Shown here piece by piece: positions 11,304-21,681 of a stretch of 64,000 nucleotides of DNA. Position 1 is the stretch's first letter. Every line of letters starts with the position of its first letter. The position numbers were made by a program, and so were the translations under genes. The stretch lies in contig CM082587.2 in the NCBI GenBank assembly GCA_040954595.2, positions 2,542,001-2,606,000 of the forward strand, in the 5' to 3' direction. Under the pieces are notes generated by a model, which did no database searches, had not been told where the DNA came from, and was given only the letters and a program-made list of their open reading frames with translations. This DNA comes from Balanoglossus misakiensis. Lineage: Eukaryota > Hemichordata.

Positions 11304-14300
11304 ATGGATATACAATCTGTCTGGTACGGTTGCCAGTTCTGTGTACTTATGATTGACATAGAATTTGACTGGTCCGGTTGCCAGTTCCGCGTACTGATGA
11401 TTGACATAGAATTTGACTGGTCCGGTTGCCAGTTCCGTGTACTGATGATTGACATAGAATCTGACTGGTCCGGTTGCCAGTTCCGCGTACTGATGATTGA
11501 CATTGAATTTGACTGGTCCGGTTGCCAGTTCCGCGTACTGATGATTGACATTGAATATGACTGGTCCGGTTGCCAGTTCCGCGCACTGATGATTGACATT
11601 GAATATGACTGGTCCGGTTGCCAGTTCCGCGTACTGATGATTGACATAGAATTTGACTGGTCCGGTTGCCAGTTCCGCGCACTGATGATTGACATTGAAT
11701 TTGACTGGTCCGGTTGCCAGTTCCGCGTACTGATGATTGACATAGAATTTGACTGGTCCGGTTGCCAGTTCCGTGTACTGATGATTGACATTGAATTTGA
11801 CTGGTCCGGTTGCCAGTTCCGCGTACTGATGATTGACATAGAATTTGACTGGTCCGGTTGCCAGTTCCGTGTACTGATGATTGACATTGAATTTGACTGG
11901 TCCGGTTGCCAGTTCCGCGTACTGATGATTGACATAGAATTTGACTGGTCCGGTTGCCAGTTCCGTGTACTGATGATTGACATTGAATTTGACTGGTCCG
12001 GTTGCCAGTTCCGCGTACTGATGATTGACATAGAATTTGACTGGTCCGGTTGCCAGTTCCGTGTACTGATGATTGACATAGAATCTGACTGGTCCGGTTG
12101 CCAGTTCCGCGTACTGATGATTGACATTGAATTTGACTGGTCCGGTTGCCAGTTCCGCGTACTGATGATTGACATTGAATATGACTGGTCCGGTTGCCAG
12201 TTCCGCGCACTGATGATTGACATTGAATATGACTGGTCCGGTTGCCAGTTCCGCGTACTGATGATTGACATAGAATTTGACTGGTCCGGTTGCCAGTTCC
12301 GCGCACTGATGATTGACATTGAATTTGACTGGTCCGGTTGCCAGTTCCGCGTACTGATGATTGACATAGAATTTGACTGGTCCGGTTGCCAGTTCCGTGT
12401 ACTGATGATTGACATTGAATTTGACTGGTCCGGTTGCCAGTTCCGCGTACTGATGATTGACATAGAATTTGACTGGTCCGGTTGCCAGTTCCGTGTACTG
12501 ATGATTGACATTGAATTTGACTGGTCCGGTTGCCAGTTCCGCGTACTGATGATTGACATAGAATTTGACTGGTCCGGTTGCCAGTTCCGTGTACTGATGA
12601 TTGACATTGAATTTGACTGGTCCGGTTGCCAGTTCCGCGTACTGATGATTGACATAGAATTTGACTGGTCCGGTTGCCAGTTCCGTGTACTGATGATTGA
12701 CATAGAATTTGACTGGTCCGGTTGCCAGTTCCGCGTACTGATGATTGACATTGAATTTGACTGTTCGGTTGCCAGTTCCGCGTACTGATGATTGACATAG
12801 AATTTGACTGGTCCGGTTGCCAGTTCCGTGTACTGATGATTGACATTGAATTTGACTGGTCCGGTTGCCAGTTCCGTGTACTGATGATTGACATTGAATT
12901 TGACTGGTCCGGTTGCCAGTTCCGCGTACTGATGATTGACATAGAATTTGACTGGTCCGGTTGCCAGTTCCGTGTACTGATGATTGACATAGAATTTGAC
13001 TGGTCCGGTTGCCAGTTCCGCGTACTTATGATTGACATAGAATCTGACTGGTCCGGTTGCCAGTTCCGTGTACTGATGATTGACATAGAATTTGACTGGT
13101 CCGGTTGCCAGTTCCGCGTACTTATGATTGACATAGAATCTGACTGGTCCGGTTGCCAGTTCCGTGTACTGATGATTGACATTGAATTTGACTGGTCCGG
13201 TTGCCAGTTCCGCGTACTGATGATTGACATTGAATTTGACTGGTCCGGTTGCCAGTTCCGCGTACTGATGATTGACATAGAATTTGACTGGTCCCGTTGC
13301 CAGTTCCGTGTACTGATGATTGACATTGAATTTGACTGCTCCGGTTGCCAGTTCCGCGTACTTATGATTGACATAGAATTTGACTGGTCCGGTTGCCAGT
13401 TCCGCGTACTGATGATTGACATAGAAACTGACTGGTCCGGTTGCCAGTTCCGTCTACTGATGATTGACATTGAATCTGACTGGTCCGGTTGCCAGTTCCG
13501 CGTACTGATGATTGACATAGAATCTGACTGGTCCGGTTGCCAGTTCCGCGTACTGATGATTGACATTGAATTTGACTGGTCCGGTTGCCAGTTCCGTGCA
13601 CTGATGATTGACATTGAATTTGACTGGTCCGGTTGCCAGTTCCGCGTACTGATGATTGACATAGAATCTGACTGGTCCGGTTGCCAGTTCCGCGTACTGA
13701 TGATTGACATAGAATCTGACTGGTCCGGTTGCCAGTTCCGCGTACTGATGATTGACATAGAATCTGACTGGTCCGGTTGCCAGTTCCGTGTACTGATGAT
13801 TGACATAGAATCTGACTGGTCCGGTTGCCAGTTCCGCGTACTTATGATTGACATAGAATCTGACTGGTCCGGTTGCCAGTTCCGTGTACTGATGATTGAC
13901 ATAGAATTTGACTGGTCCGGTTGCCAGTTCCGCGTACTTATGATTGACATAGAATCTGACTGGTCCGGTTGCCAGTTCCGTGTACTGATGATTGACATTG
14001 AATTTGACTGGTCCGGTTGCCAGTTCCGCGTACTGATGATTGACATTGAATTTGACTGGTCCGGTTGCCAGTTCCGCGTACTGATGATTGACATAGAATT
14101 TGACTGGTCCCGTTGCCAGTTCCGTGTACTGATGATTGACATTGAATTTGACTGCTCCGGTTGCCAGTTCCGCGTACTTATGATTGACATAGAATTTGAC
14201 TGGTCCGGTTGCCAGTTCCGCGTACTGATGATTGACATAGAAACTGACTGGTCCGGTTGCCAGTTCCGTCTACTGATGATTGACATTGAATCTGACTGGT

Positions 14301-17300
14301 CCGGTTGCCAGTTCCGCGTACTGATGATTGACATAGAATCTGACTGGTCCGGTTGCCAGTTCCGCGTACTGATGATTGACATTGAATTTGACTGGTCCGG
14401 TTGCCAGTTCCGTGCACTGATGATTGACATTGAATTTGACTGGTCCGGTTGCCAGTTCCGCGTACTGATGATTGACATAGAATCTGACTGGTCCGGTTGC
14501 CAGTTCCGCGTACTGATGATTGACATAGAATCTGACTGGTCCGGTTGCCAGTTCCGCGTACTGATGATTGACATAGAATCTGACTGGTCCGGTTGCCAGT
14601 TCCGTGTACTGATGATTGACATAGAATCTGACTGGTCCGGTTGCCAGTTCCGTGTACTGATGATTGACATAGAATCTGACTGGTCCGGTTGCCAGTTCCG
14701 TGTACTGATGATTGACATAGAATTTGACTGGTCCGGTTGCCAGTTCCGTGTACTGATGATTGACGTTGAATCTGACTGGTCCGGTTGCCAGTTCCGTGTA
14801 CTGATGATTGACGTAGAATCTGACTGGTCCGGTTGCCAGTTCCGTGTACTGATGATTGATGATTGACGTAGAATCTGACTGGTCCGGTTGCCAGTTCTGT
14901 GTTCTGATGATTGACATAGAATTTGACTGGTCCGGTTGCCAGTTCCGTGTACTGATGATTGATGATTGACGTAGAATCTGACTGGTCCGGTTGCCAGTTC
15001 CGTGTACTGATGATTGACGTAGAATCTGACTGGTCCGGTTGCCAGTTCCGTGTACTGATGATTGACATAGAATTTGACTGGTCCGGTTGCCAGTTCCGTG
15101 TACTGATGATTGATGATTGACGTAGAATCTGACTGGTCCGGTTGCCAGTTCCGTGTACTGATGATTGACATAGAATCTGACTGGTCCGGTTGCCAGTTCC
15201 GTGTACTGATGATTGACATAGAATCTGACTGGTCCGGTTGCCAGTTCCGTGTACTGATGATTGACATAGAATTTGACTGGTCCGGTTGCCAGTTCCGTGT
15301 ACTGATGATTGACGTTGAATCTGACTGGTCCGGTTGCCAGTTCCGTGTACTGATGATTGACGTAGAATCTGACTGGTCCGGTTGCCAGTTCCGTGTACTG
15401 ATGATTGATGATTGACGTAGAATCTGACTGGTCCGGTTGCCAGTTCTGTGTTCTGATGATTGACATAGAATTTGACTGGTCCGGTTGCCAGTTCCGTGTA
15501 CTGATGATTGATGATTGACGTAGAATCTGACTGGTCCGGTTGCCAGTTCCGTGTACTGATGATTGACGTAGAATCTGACTGGTCCGGTTGCCAGTTCCGC
15601 GTACTGATGATTGACGTAGAATCTGACTGGTCCGGTTGCCAGTTCCGTGTACTGATGATTGATGATTGACGTAGAATCTGACTGGTCCGGTTGCCAGTTC
15701 CGTGTACTGATGATTGACGTAGAATCTGACTGGTCCGGTTGCCAGTTCCGTGTACTGATGATTGACATAGAATTTGACTGGTCCGGTTGCCAGTTCCGTT
15801 TACTGATGATTGATGATTGACGTAGAATTTGACTGGTCCGGTTGCCAGTTCCGTGTACTGATGATTGATGATTGACGTAGAATTTGACTGGTCCGGTTGC
15901 CAGTTCCGTGTACTGATGATTGATGATTGACGTAGAATTTGACTGGTCCGGTTGCCAGTTCCGTGTACTGATGATTGATGATTGACATAGAATTTGACTG
16001 GTCCGGTTGCCAGTTCCGTGTACTGATGATTGATGATTGACGTAGAATTTGACTGGTCCGGTTGCCAGTTCCGTGTACTGATGATTGACGTAGAATCTGA
16101 CTGGTCCGGTTGCCAGTTCCGTGTACTGATGATTGACGTAGAATTTGACTGGTCCGGTTGCCAGTTCCGTTTACTGATGATTGACATTGAATCTGACTGG
16201 TCCGGTTGCCAGTTCCGTTTACTGATGATTGACGTAGAATCTGACTGGTCCGGTTGCCAGTTCCGTGTACTGATGATTGACGTAGAATCTGACTGGTCCG
16301 GTTGCCAGTTCCGTGTACTGATGATTGATGATTGACGTAGAATCTGACTGGTCCGGTTGCCAGTTCTGTGTTCTGATGATTGACATAGAATTTGACTGGT
16401 CCGGTTGCCAGTTCCGTGTACTGATGATTGACATAGAATCTGACTGGTCCGGTTGCCAGTTCCGTGTACTGATGATTGACATAGAATCTGACTGGTCCGG
16501 TTGCCAGTTCCGTGTACTGATGATTGACATAGAATCTGACTGGTCCGGTTGCCAGTTCCGTGTACTGATGTTTGAAGTAGAATCTGACTGGTCCGGTTGC
16601 CAGTTCCGTGTACTGATGATTGACATAGAATCTGACTGGTCCGGTTGCCAGTTCCGTGTACTGATGTTTGACATAGAATCTGACTGGTCCGGTTGCCAGT
16701 TCCGTGTACTGATGATTGACATAGAATCTGACTGGTCCGGTTGCCAGTTCCGTGTACTGATGATTGACATAGAATCTGACTGGTCCGGTTGCCAGTTCCG
16801 TGTACTGATGATTGACATAGAATCTGACTGGTCCGGTTGCCAGTTCCGTGTACTGATGATTGACGTAGAATCTGACTGGTCCGGTTGCCAGTTCCGTGTA
16901 CTGATGATTGACGTAGAATTTGACTGGTCCGGTTGCCAGTTCCGTGTTCTGATCCGGTTGCCAGTTCCGTGTACTGATGATTGACGTAGAATCTGACTGG
17001 TCCGGTTGCCAGTTCCGTGTACTGATGATTGACATAGAATTTGACTGGTCCGGTTGCCAGTTCTGTGTACTGATGATTGACATAGAATCTGACTGGTCCG
17101 GTTTCCAGTTCCGTGTACTGATGATTGACATAGAATCTGACTGGTCCGGTTGCCAGTTCCGCCTACTTATGATTGACATAGAATCTGACTGGTCCGGTTG
17201 CCAGTTCCGTGTTCTGATCCGGTTGCCAGTTCCGTGTACTGATGATTGACGTAGAATCTGACTGGTCCGGTTGCCAGTTCCGTGTACTGATGATTGACAT

Positions 17301-17998
17301 AGAATCTGACTGGTCCGGTTGCCAGTTCCGTGTTCTGATCCGGTTGCCAGTTCCGTGTACTGATGATTGACGTAGAATCTGACTGGTCCGGTTGCCAGTT
17401 CCGTGTACTGATGATTGACATAGAATCTGACTGGTCCGGTTTCCAGTTCCGTGTACTGATGATTGACATAGAATCTGACTGGTCCGGTTGCCAGTTCCGC
17501 CTACTTATGATTGACGTAGAATTTGACTGGTCCGGTTGCCAGTTCCGTGTTCTGATCCGGTTGCCAGTTCCGTGTACTGATGATTGACATAGAATCTGAC
17601 TGGTCCGGTTTCCAGTTCCGTGTACTGATGATTGACATAGAATCTGACTGGTCCGGTTGCCAGTTCCGTGTACTTATGATTGACATAGAATTTGACTGGT
17701 CCGGTTGCCAGTTCCGCGTACTTAGGATTGACATAGAATTTGACTGGTCCGGTTGCCAGTTCCGTGTACTGATGATTGACATAGAATCTGACTGGTCCGG
17801 TTTCCAGTTCCGTGTACTGATGATTGACATAGAATCTGACTGGTCCGGTTGCCAGTTCCGCGTACTTAGGATTGACATAGAATTTGACTGGTCCGGTTGC
17901 CAGTTCCGTGTACTTATGATTGACATAGAATTTGACTGGTGCCGGTTGCCAGTTCCGCGAACCGACAATGGACACGGAATCCGAGTGATGTCGGTTGC
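11304..17998. repeat. 48-bp minisatellite array (~138 units) with higher-order repeats
   Basis: The basic unit is ATGATTGACATAGAATTTGA plus CTGGTCCGGTTGCCAGTTCC plus GCGTACTG, 48 bp, repeated head to tail. Variants differ at a few sites: ATAG/ATTG/GTAG, TTTG/TCTG/TATG, CGCG/CGTG. Beyond about 14850, many units carry a 7-bp insertion (TGATGATTGATGATTGACG). Beyond about 16940, some are shortened (GTTCTGATCCGGTTGCC). Diagnostic variants recur at fixed distances: a 624-bp period (13 units) at 11551/12175 and an 816-bp period (17 units) for the GGTCCCGTTGCC variant near 13293/14109. The long open frames on both strands follow from the 48-bp length and are not called as genes. Confidence 0.95.
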
Positions 17999-18155
17999 CT
18001 AACCATGCACTGATGATGAGCATATGCCCTGACTGGTGCCGGTTGTGATTTCCGTGTACTGATGATGGACATATAGAATCTGACTGGTGCTGGTAGGCAA
18101 GTTCCTCGAACTGATCATGGACATCGAATCTGACTTGGGCCGGTTGCCAGTGCTT
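17999..18155. repeat. Diverged right edge of the 48-bp minisatellite
   Basis: Three or four degenerate units (GACTGGTGCCGGTTG, GTACTGATGATGGACATATA, GAATCTGAC) continue after the homogeneous array. They share GGTGCC instead of GGTCC with the isolated units at 10150-10310 and 18866-18944, so they look like the older form of the unit. Confidence 0.75.
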
Positions 18156-18220
18156 GGAGGTTCTTTGCTTGAGTGAAGACCAGTGGATGCCACAAGATGT
18201 CAAGGAAGCTTTAATAATAA
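18156..18220 (+). other. Exon-like segment with strong donor, related to 10411-10470 and 19058-19117
   Basis: The segment GAGTGAAGACCAGTGGATGC continues to AATAATAA and ends at a GTAAGTGATT donor (18221). It resembles GAGTGAAGTGGATGGCATGA, which ends at AACAA|GTAAGTGTT in duplication B on both sides. This gives three related donor-bounded segments around the minisatellite. Transcription is inferred only. Confidence 0.35.
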
Positions 18221-18675
18221 GTAAGTGATTACAAAAAATGTAAGACACAGTAGCAACCAAATCTTTTTGTGGATTTTTGAAAATGTGTTCAAATTGACTT
18301 GTGCTGTTTACCCAGACCCGCGAACCGAGTTTGCCCAAACCTGCACGCAATATCAGTGTTAAACTTTAGATGTATTTTACGAATCAGATTCAGGAGACAT
18401 TCCATTTACACGTTTTTCATTTATTGCAGAGCTCCCATAGTTGATGCTTAGATGTTTTCCTGCCAGCAGATGGGTGCCCACTTGGAAATGTGGGAAGGTA
18501 AGAAATGTAGGAAAAGAAAGTGGTCTAATAATGTAGACAATACCTGCTGGTAGATCTTGAAGATGATAGGTTGAATTAAGCATGTGGATCAGCCAAAAAG
18601 TTTTAAATAAATGCGTTAAAAACACATTCATGTATCCAGTACTCAACATGATTGCATGGAATGCTTGTTTTGCAG
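18221..18675. other. Spacer between exon-like segments
   Basis: AT-rich sequence with no recognisable gene. It ends in a good acceptor (TGCTTGTTTTGCAG) just before exon-like copy 4, so it may be an intron of the same putative noncoding transcript. Confidence 0.35.
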
Positions 18676-18821
18676 AGCCGAAGACCAGATGAGCTGATAA
18701 TGGTGTCTATTAACCACTGTGGGGCCTTAGTGCCCAGCTGCGCATCATTCCAGGAAACTGCGTGAGGCCAGTGCTTGTACGTTCCACGTGGATGCTATGA
18801 TGTTACAAGCATGATGCAAAA
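18676..18821 (+). repeat. Exon-like repeat element, copy 4
   Basis: This 146-bp block lies between an acceptor (TTTTGCAG) and the donor GTAAGCGTT. The last 36 bp are identical to the end of copy 3, and the sequence after the donor is also shared. The first 110 bp are not obviously related to copies 1-3, so the block looks like a recombined exon. Confidence 0.5.
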
Positions 18822-18944
18822 GTAAGCGTTATTGACGTTATAAAGCCCCTGATTTCCCCCATTCTGACTGGTGCCAGTTCCGAGTACTGATAGGCCTAAT
18901 GGAAATATAATCTGACTGGTGCAGGTTGCCAGTTCCGTAAATGT
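18786..18944 (+). repeat. Right member of flanking duplication A, containing minisatellite seeds
   Basis: Near-identical to 10076-10245 up to the stretch CTGATTTCCCC. It then carries two short diverged minisatellite units (GACTGGTGCCAGTTCCGAGT and TCTGACTGGTGCAGGTTGCC). It lies 0.6 kb right of the main array. Confidence 0.8.
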
Positions 18945-18967
18945 CATTTTGTTTTAAGACACAAAGA

Positions 18968-19850
18968 AGTCCATCAATTTTGAATGCTTGTGGTGTGTGT
19001 ACCTGTGTATAAGTTGTATATTTGGGCCATGCAACTGTATCCTACATGAGGTTAGCATTTGTATGTACCATGGCCGAGTGAAGTGGATGGCATGAGACTT
19101 CAATCAAGATCTAACAAGTAAGTGTTATAGGTTAAGGTATAGACAGAATTGTTATCTTTTGTTGTCCCCTTACTCCAATAAAAATTAAAAAACAAAAACT
19201 GGTATAACCGGGGTGTTGTTTATTACGTACCTCACATTAGCTTTGCGCGTGTGTAGGTCTGTTCCGTACTTCAGGGTTTTTTCAGATTTGTAATTTGTTT
19301 CCCCAACTTCAATAAAAAAGCACTGACAAACACGTTTGTGTAAACTGGGAGTGACTTATTTCGTACCTCACCTTAGCTTTGAAATTGTGCGTACCGGTAG
19401 GTCTGTTATAATGGCAGTCAGTTCCGTACTTCAGGGTTTTTTTCAGAATTGTAAATTGATTCCCCAACTTCAATAAAAAAGCACTGACAAACACGTTTGT
19501 GTACACCGAGAGTGACTTATTTCGTACCTCACCTTAGCTTTGAAATTGTGCGTACCGGTAGGTCTGTTATAATGGCAGTCAGTTCCGTACTTTAGGGTTT
19601 TTTTCAGAATTGTAAATTGATTCCCCAACTTCAATAAAAAAGCACTGACAAACACGTTTGTGTAAACTGGGAGTGACTTATTTCGTACCTCACCTTAGCT
19701 TTGAAATTGTGCGTAGGTCTGTTATAATGGCAGTCAGTTCCGTACTTTAGGGTTTTTTTCAGATTTGTAATTTGTTTCCCCAACTTCAATAAAAAGTACT
19801 GACAAATATGTTTGTGTAAACTGGGAGCGAGTTATTTCGTACCTCACCTT
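18968..19850 (+). repeat. Right member of flanking duplication B with ~160-bp tandem repeats
   Basis: It starts AGTCCATCAATTTTGAATGC, like 10321, and stays nearly identical through the exon-like piece ending at 19117 (donor GTAAGTG). The tandem unit is 156-164 bp here; CCCCAACTTCAATAAAAA begins near 19300, 19464, 19626 and 19782. Copies within this block resemble each other more than the left copies do, which points to local homogenisation. Confidence 0.85.
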
Positions 19851-21681
19851 ATGAAAAGTTCATGGTCACTACATTTCCTATTCAGCTCAAGCCATTGTAA
19901 AATAAACCCCTTTTCAGTCCTAATTTAAAAATGTTTCTTCGACACGTATTATTCGTTCTTTTGATGGGGTGGATTTCTTTATCACATGTTGTATACCTGT
20001 GATGTCTTCACCCCCACAAAACTATCAAAAAGGACGCAACAAAGGGGCTTATTCTTTGTTTGTACATGTCAATCTTCTTTTAAAATTTTGTGAAATGAAC
20101 ATGTCAAGCTTTAAAGTAGTATATGCCTATGTACCTTGAAAGTTTTCCTTTTTCTAATATTGTAGAAAATTTGGTGATGTGTATATTGTGTTTTTTAATT
20201 GCTATGAGAAAAATCAAATTTGTATTTTAAGTAATTTGATATTTTTTGTTATTAAAAGATGATTTCAATGTTGGTATCCATTGCTTTGTCAAGTTTCATT
20301 TTTACAGTATTTTTGAACATCAGTATTTAGAAACTTCACCAGCCATTAATAAATTATTGGATATTTTATATTCAAAGATGAGTTTAATGTCAACATCATT
20401 GCTTTCACAAGTTGTACTTCACAGTATTTTTCAACATCAGCATGATGATTTTTATTTTAATATGTAACTCTGTTGATTATATTGTATATCCTCTTTTGTT
20501 TGTGTTGAAACTTTAAATCCTATATTCAATAAAACAGAATAAAATGAATTATTTGCCATTCAAGAACTTGTCTGTATCATTGTATTCAACCAACACTATG
20601 TGGATGCTGAGATAATAATCAGCACGGTCAAAATTTGGCCCTGGATTTGAAAACAATCTGTCGTTTGATTTCCCCTCGTCAATCCCCCCCCCCCCCCCCC
20701 CCCAGGTAGATTTGGTCTCTGCCTTCCACTGAAGCTGAGGTGAAAGGTCACCTGTACACGTGGAAACAAATTCTGGTCCCTTATTGACAGTTTTTATGAA
20801 CCACGTCTCTTTTCTAAAGTTGCTGAGAAGTTGAACAGTAGCTAGTCAAAATTTGCCAGAAAATCCAGTGTCCTTCCTGATTGAGCTTGTAACAAGATGT
20901 GGCCTAATTGCTAAAATAAATGTGTAATTGAGGCAGTAATTTGCATACTACGCACTGGAATGACCAAAAATGCCTGCAACATTTAGACGGATTTGATTGA
21001 TACTTGAGATTTGCTCTGGTTGCAAAAACTGAACACAAATTGGCTAAGAAATTTGCATGCCTCATCCACCAAAGTTTAGATGTAGCAATGCTGATGAGCT
21101 GCAGTTTAGTTGCTCGATTTTGCCTTGTGTTGGACAGCAAAACCAGCCTGATTATCCCGATTTTCTGGTTTTTCCGTCAGAACACAAAGCAAGAGAGTAC
21201 CTGCAGAGACATTTAATAACAATATTAACACAAAGAGGAGGAGTACACCTTGTCTGGTCCCCATTTCTCATTCCCACCGCTGGCGGAAGACATCCAGTAG
21301 AGGTAGGTAATTAGCATAATCAAGCTTTTGACATGTGACGTCATTCAGTGGGCGGGAACATGCTAATATTATGTAAATAGTCATTTTCGCAGACGCTTCC
21401 ACTGTCGTCACTGGACGCTAGGGGGCGCAGCTAGCTGTGAATATCTCGATGAAAAAGACACGAATAATATTCAAACTTTCGATGTTCTATTTAGTTGCTC
21501 CCAAAAAGACATGTTTATTTATGAGAATATATCATTGGAGGTCTCAAACCACAAAGTTCTCCATTGGTACATTAATATTTGCCACGCATGTAAATATAGA
21601 TATTGGCATGTGCATAAGATGCAGAGTTAAAATATAGAGAAAATTTGACTGAGAAAAGCGATCGTGTGGACTCGTCTTGGC
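19851..21681. other. Intergenic stretch with a diverged tandem duplication and a C20 run
   Basis: No gene was recognised. About 20259-20325 and 20375-20440 are diverged copies of one ~65-bp sequence (GATGATTTCAATGTTGGTAT against GATGAGTTTAATGTCAACAT), ending CAGTATTTTT(G/C)AACATCAG. AATAAA signals lie at about 20528-20540. A run of 20 C lies at 20684-20703. The right part holds a CTCF-like motif (separate entry). Confidence 0.5.
21415..21430 (+). promoter_or_regulatory. CTCF-like motif
   Basis: ACGCTAGGGGGCGCAG matches the known CTCF core (YAGRKGGCRS) at every core position and most flanking ones. It lies about 250 bp beyond the 3' end of the TauD-like gene, between the repeat-built region and that gene. 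Binding is inferred from the motif alone. Confidence 0.4.

Noticed and set aside
11259-12788. A 509-codon plus-strand frame and overlapping frames of up to 1473 codons on the minus strand in the minisatellite
   Set aside because: The unit is 48 bp, a multiple of three, so any stop-free frame stays open through the whole array on both strands. Seven-bp insertions and shortened units shift the frame freely. There is no start context, splice structure or family likeness.
21097-21314. Short plus-strand frame with PDYPDFLVFPSEHKA
   Set aside because: It looks protein-like but is under 90 codons, and I could not find flanking exons in phase or a recognisable family.
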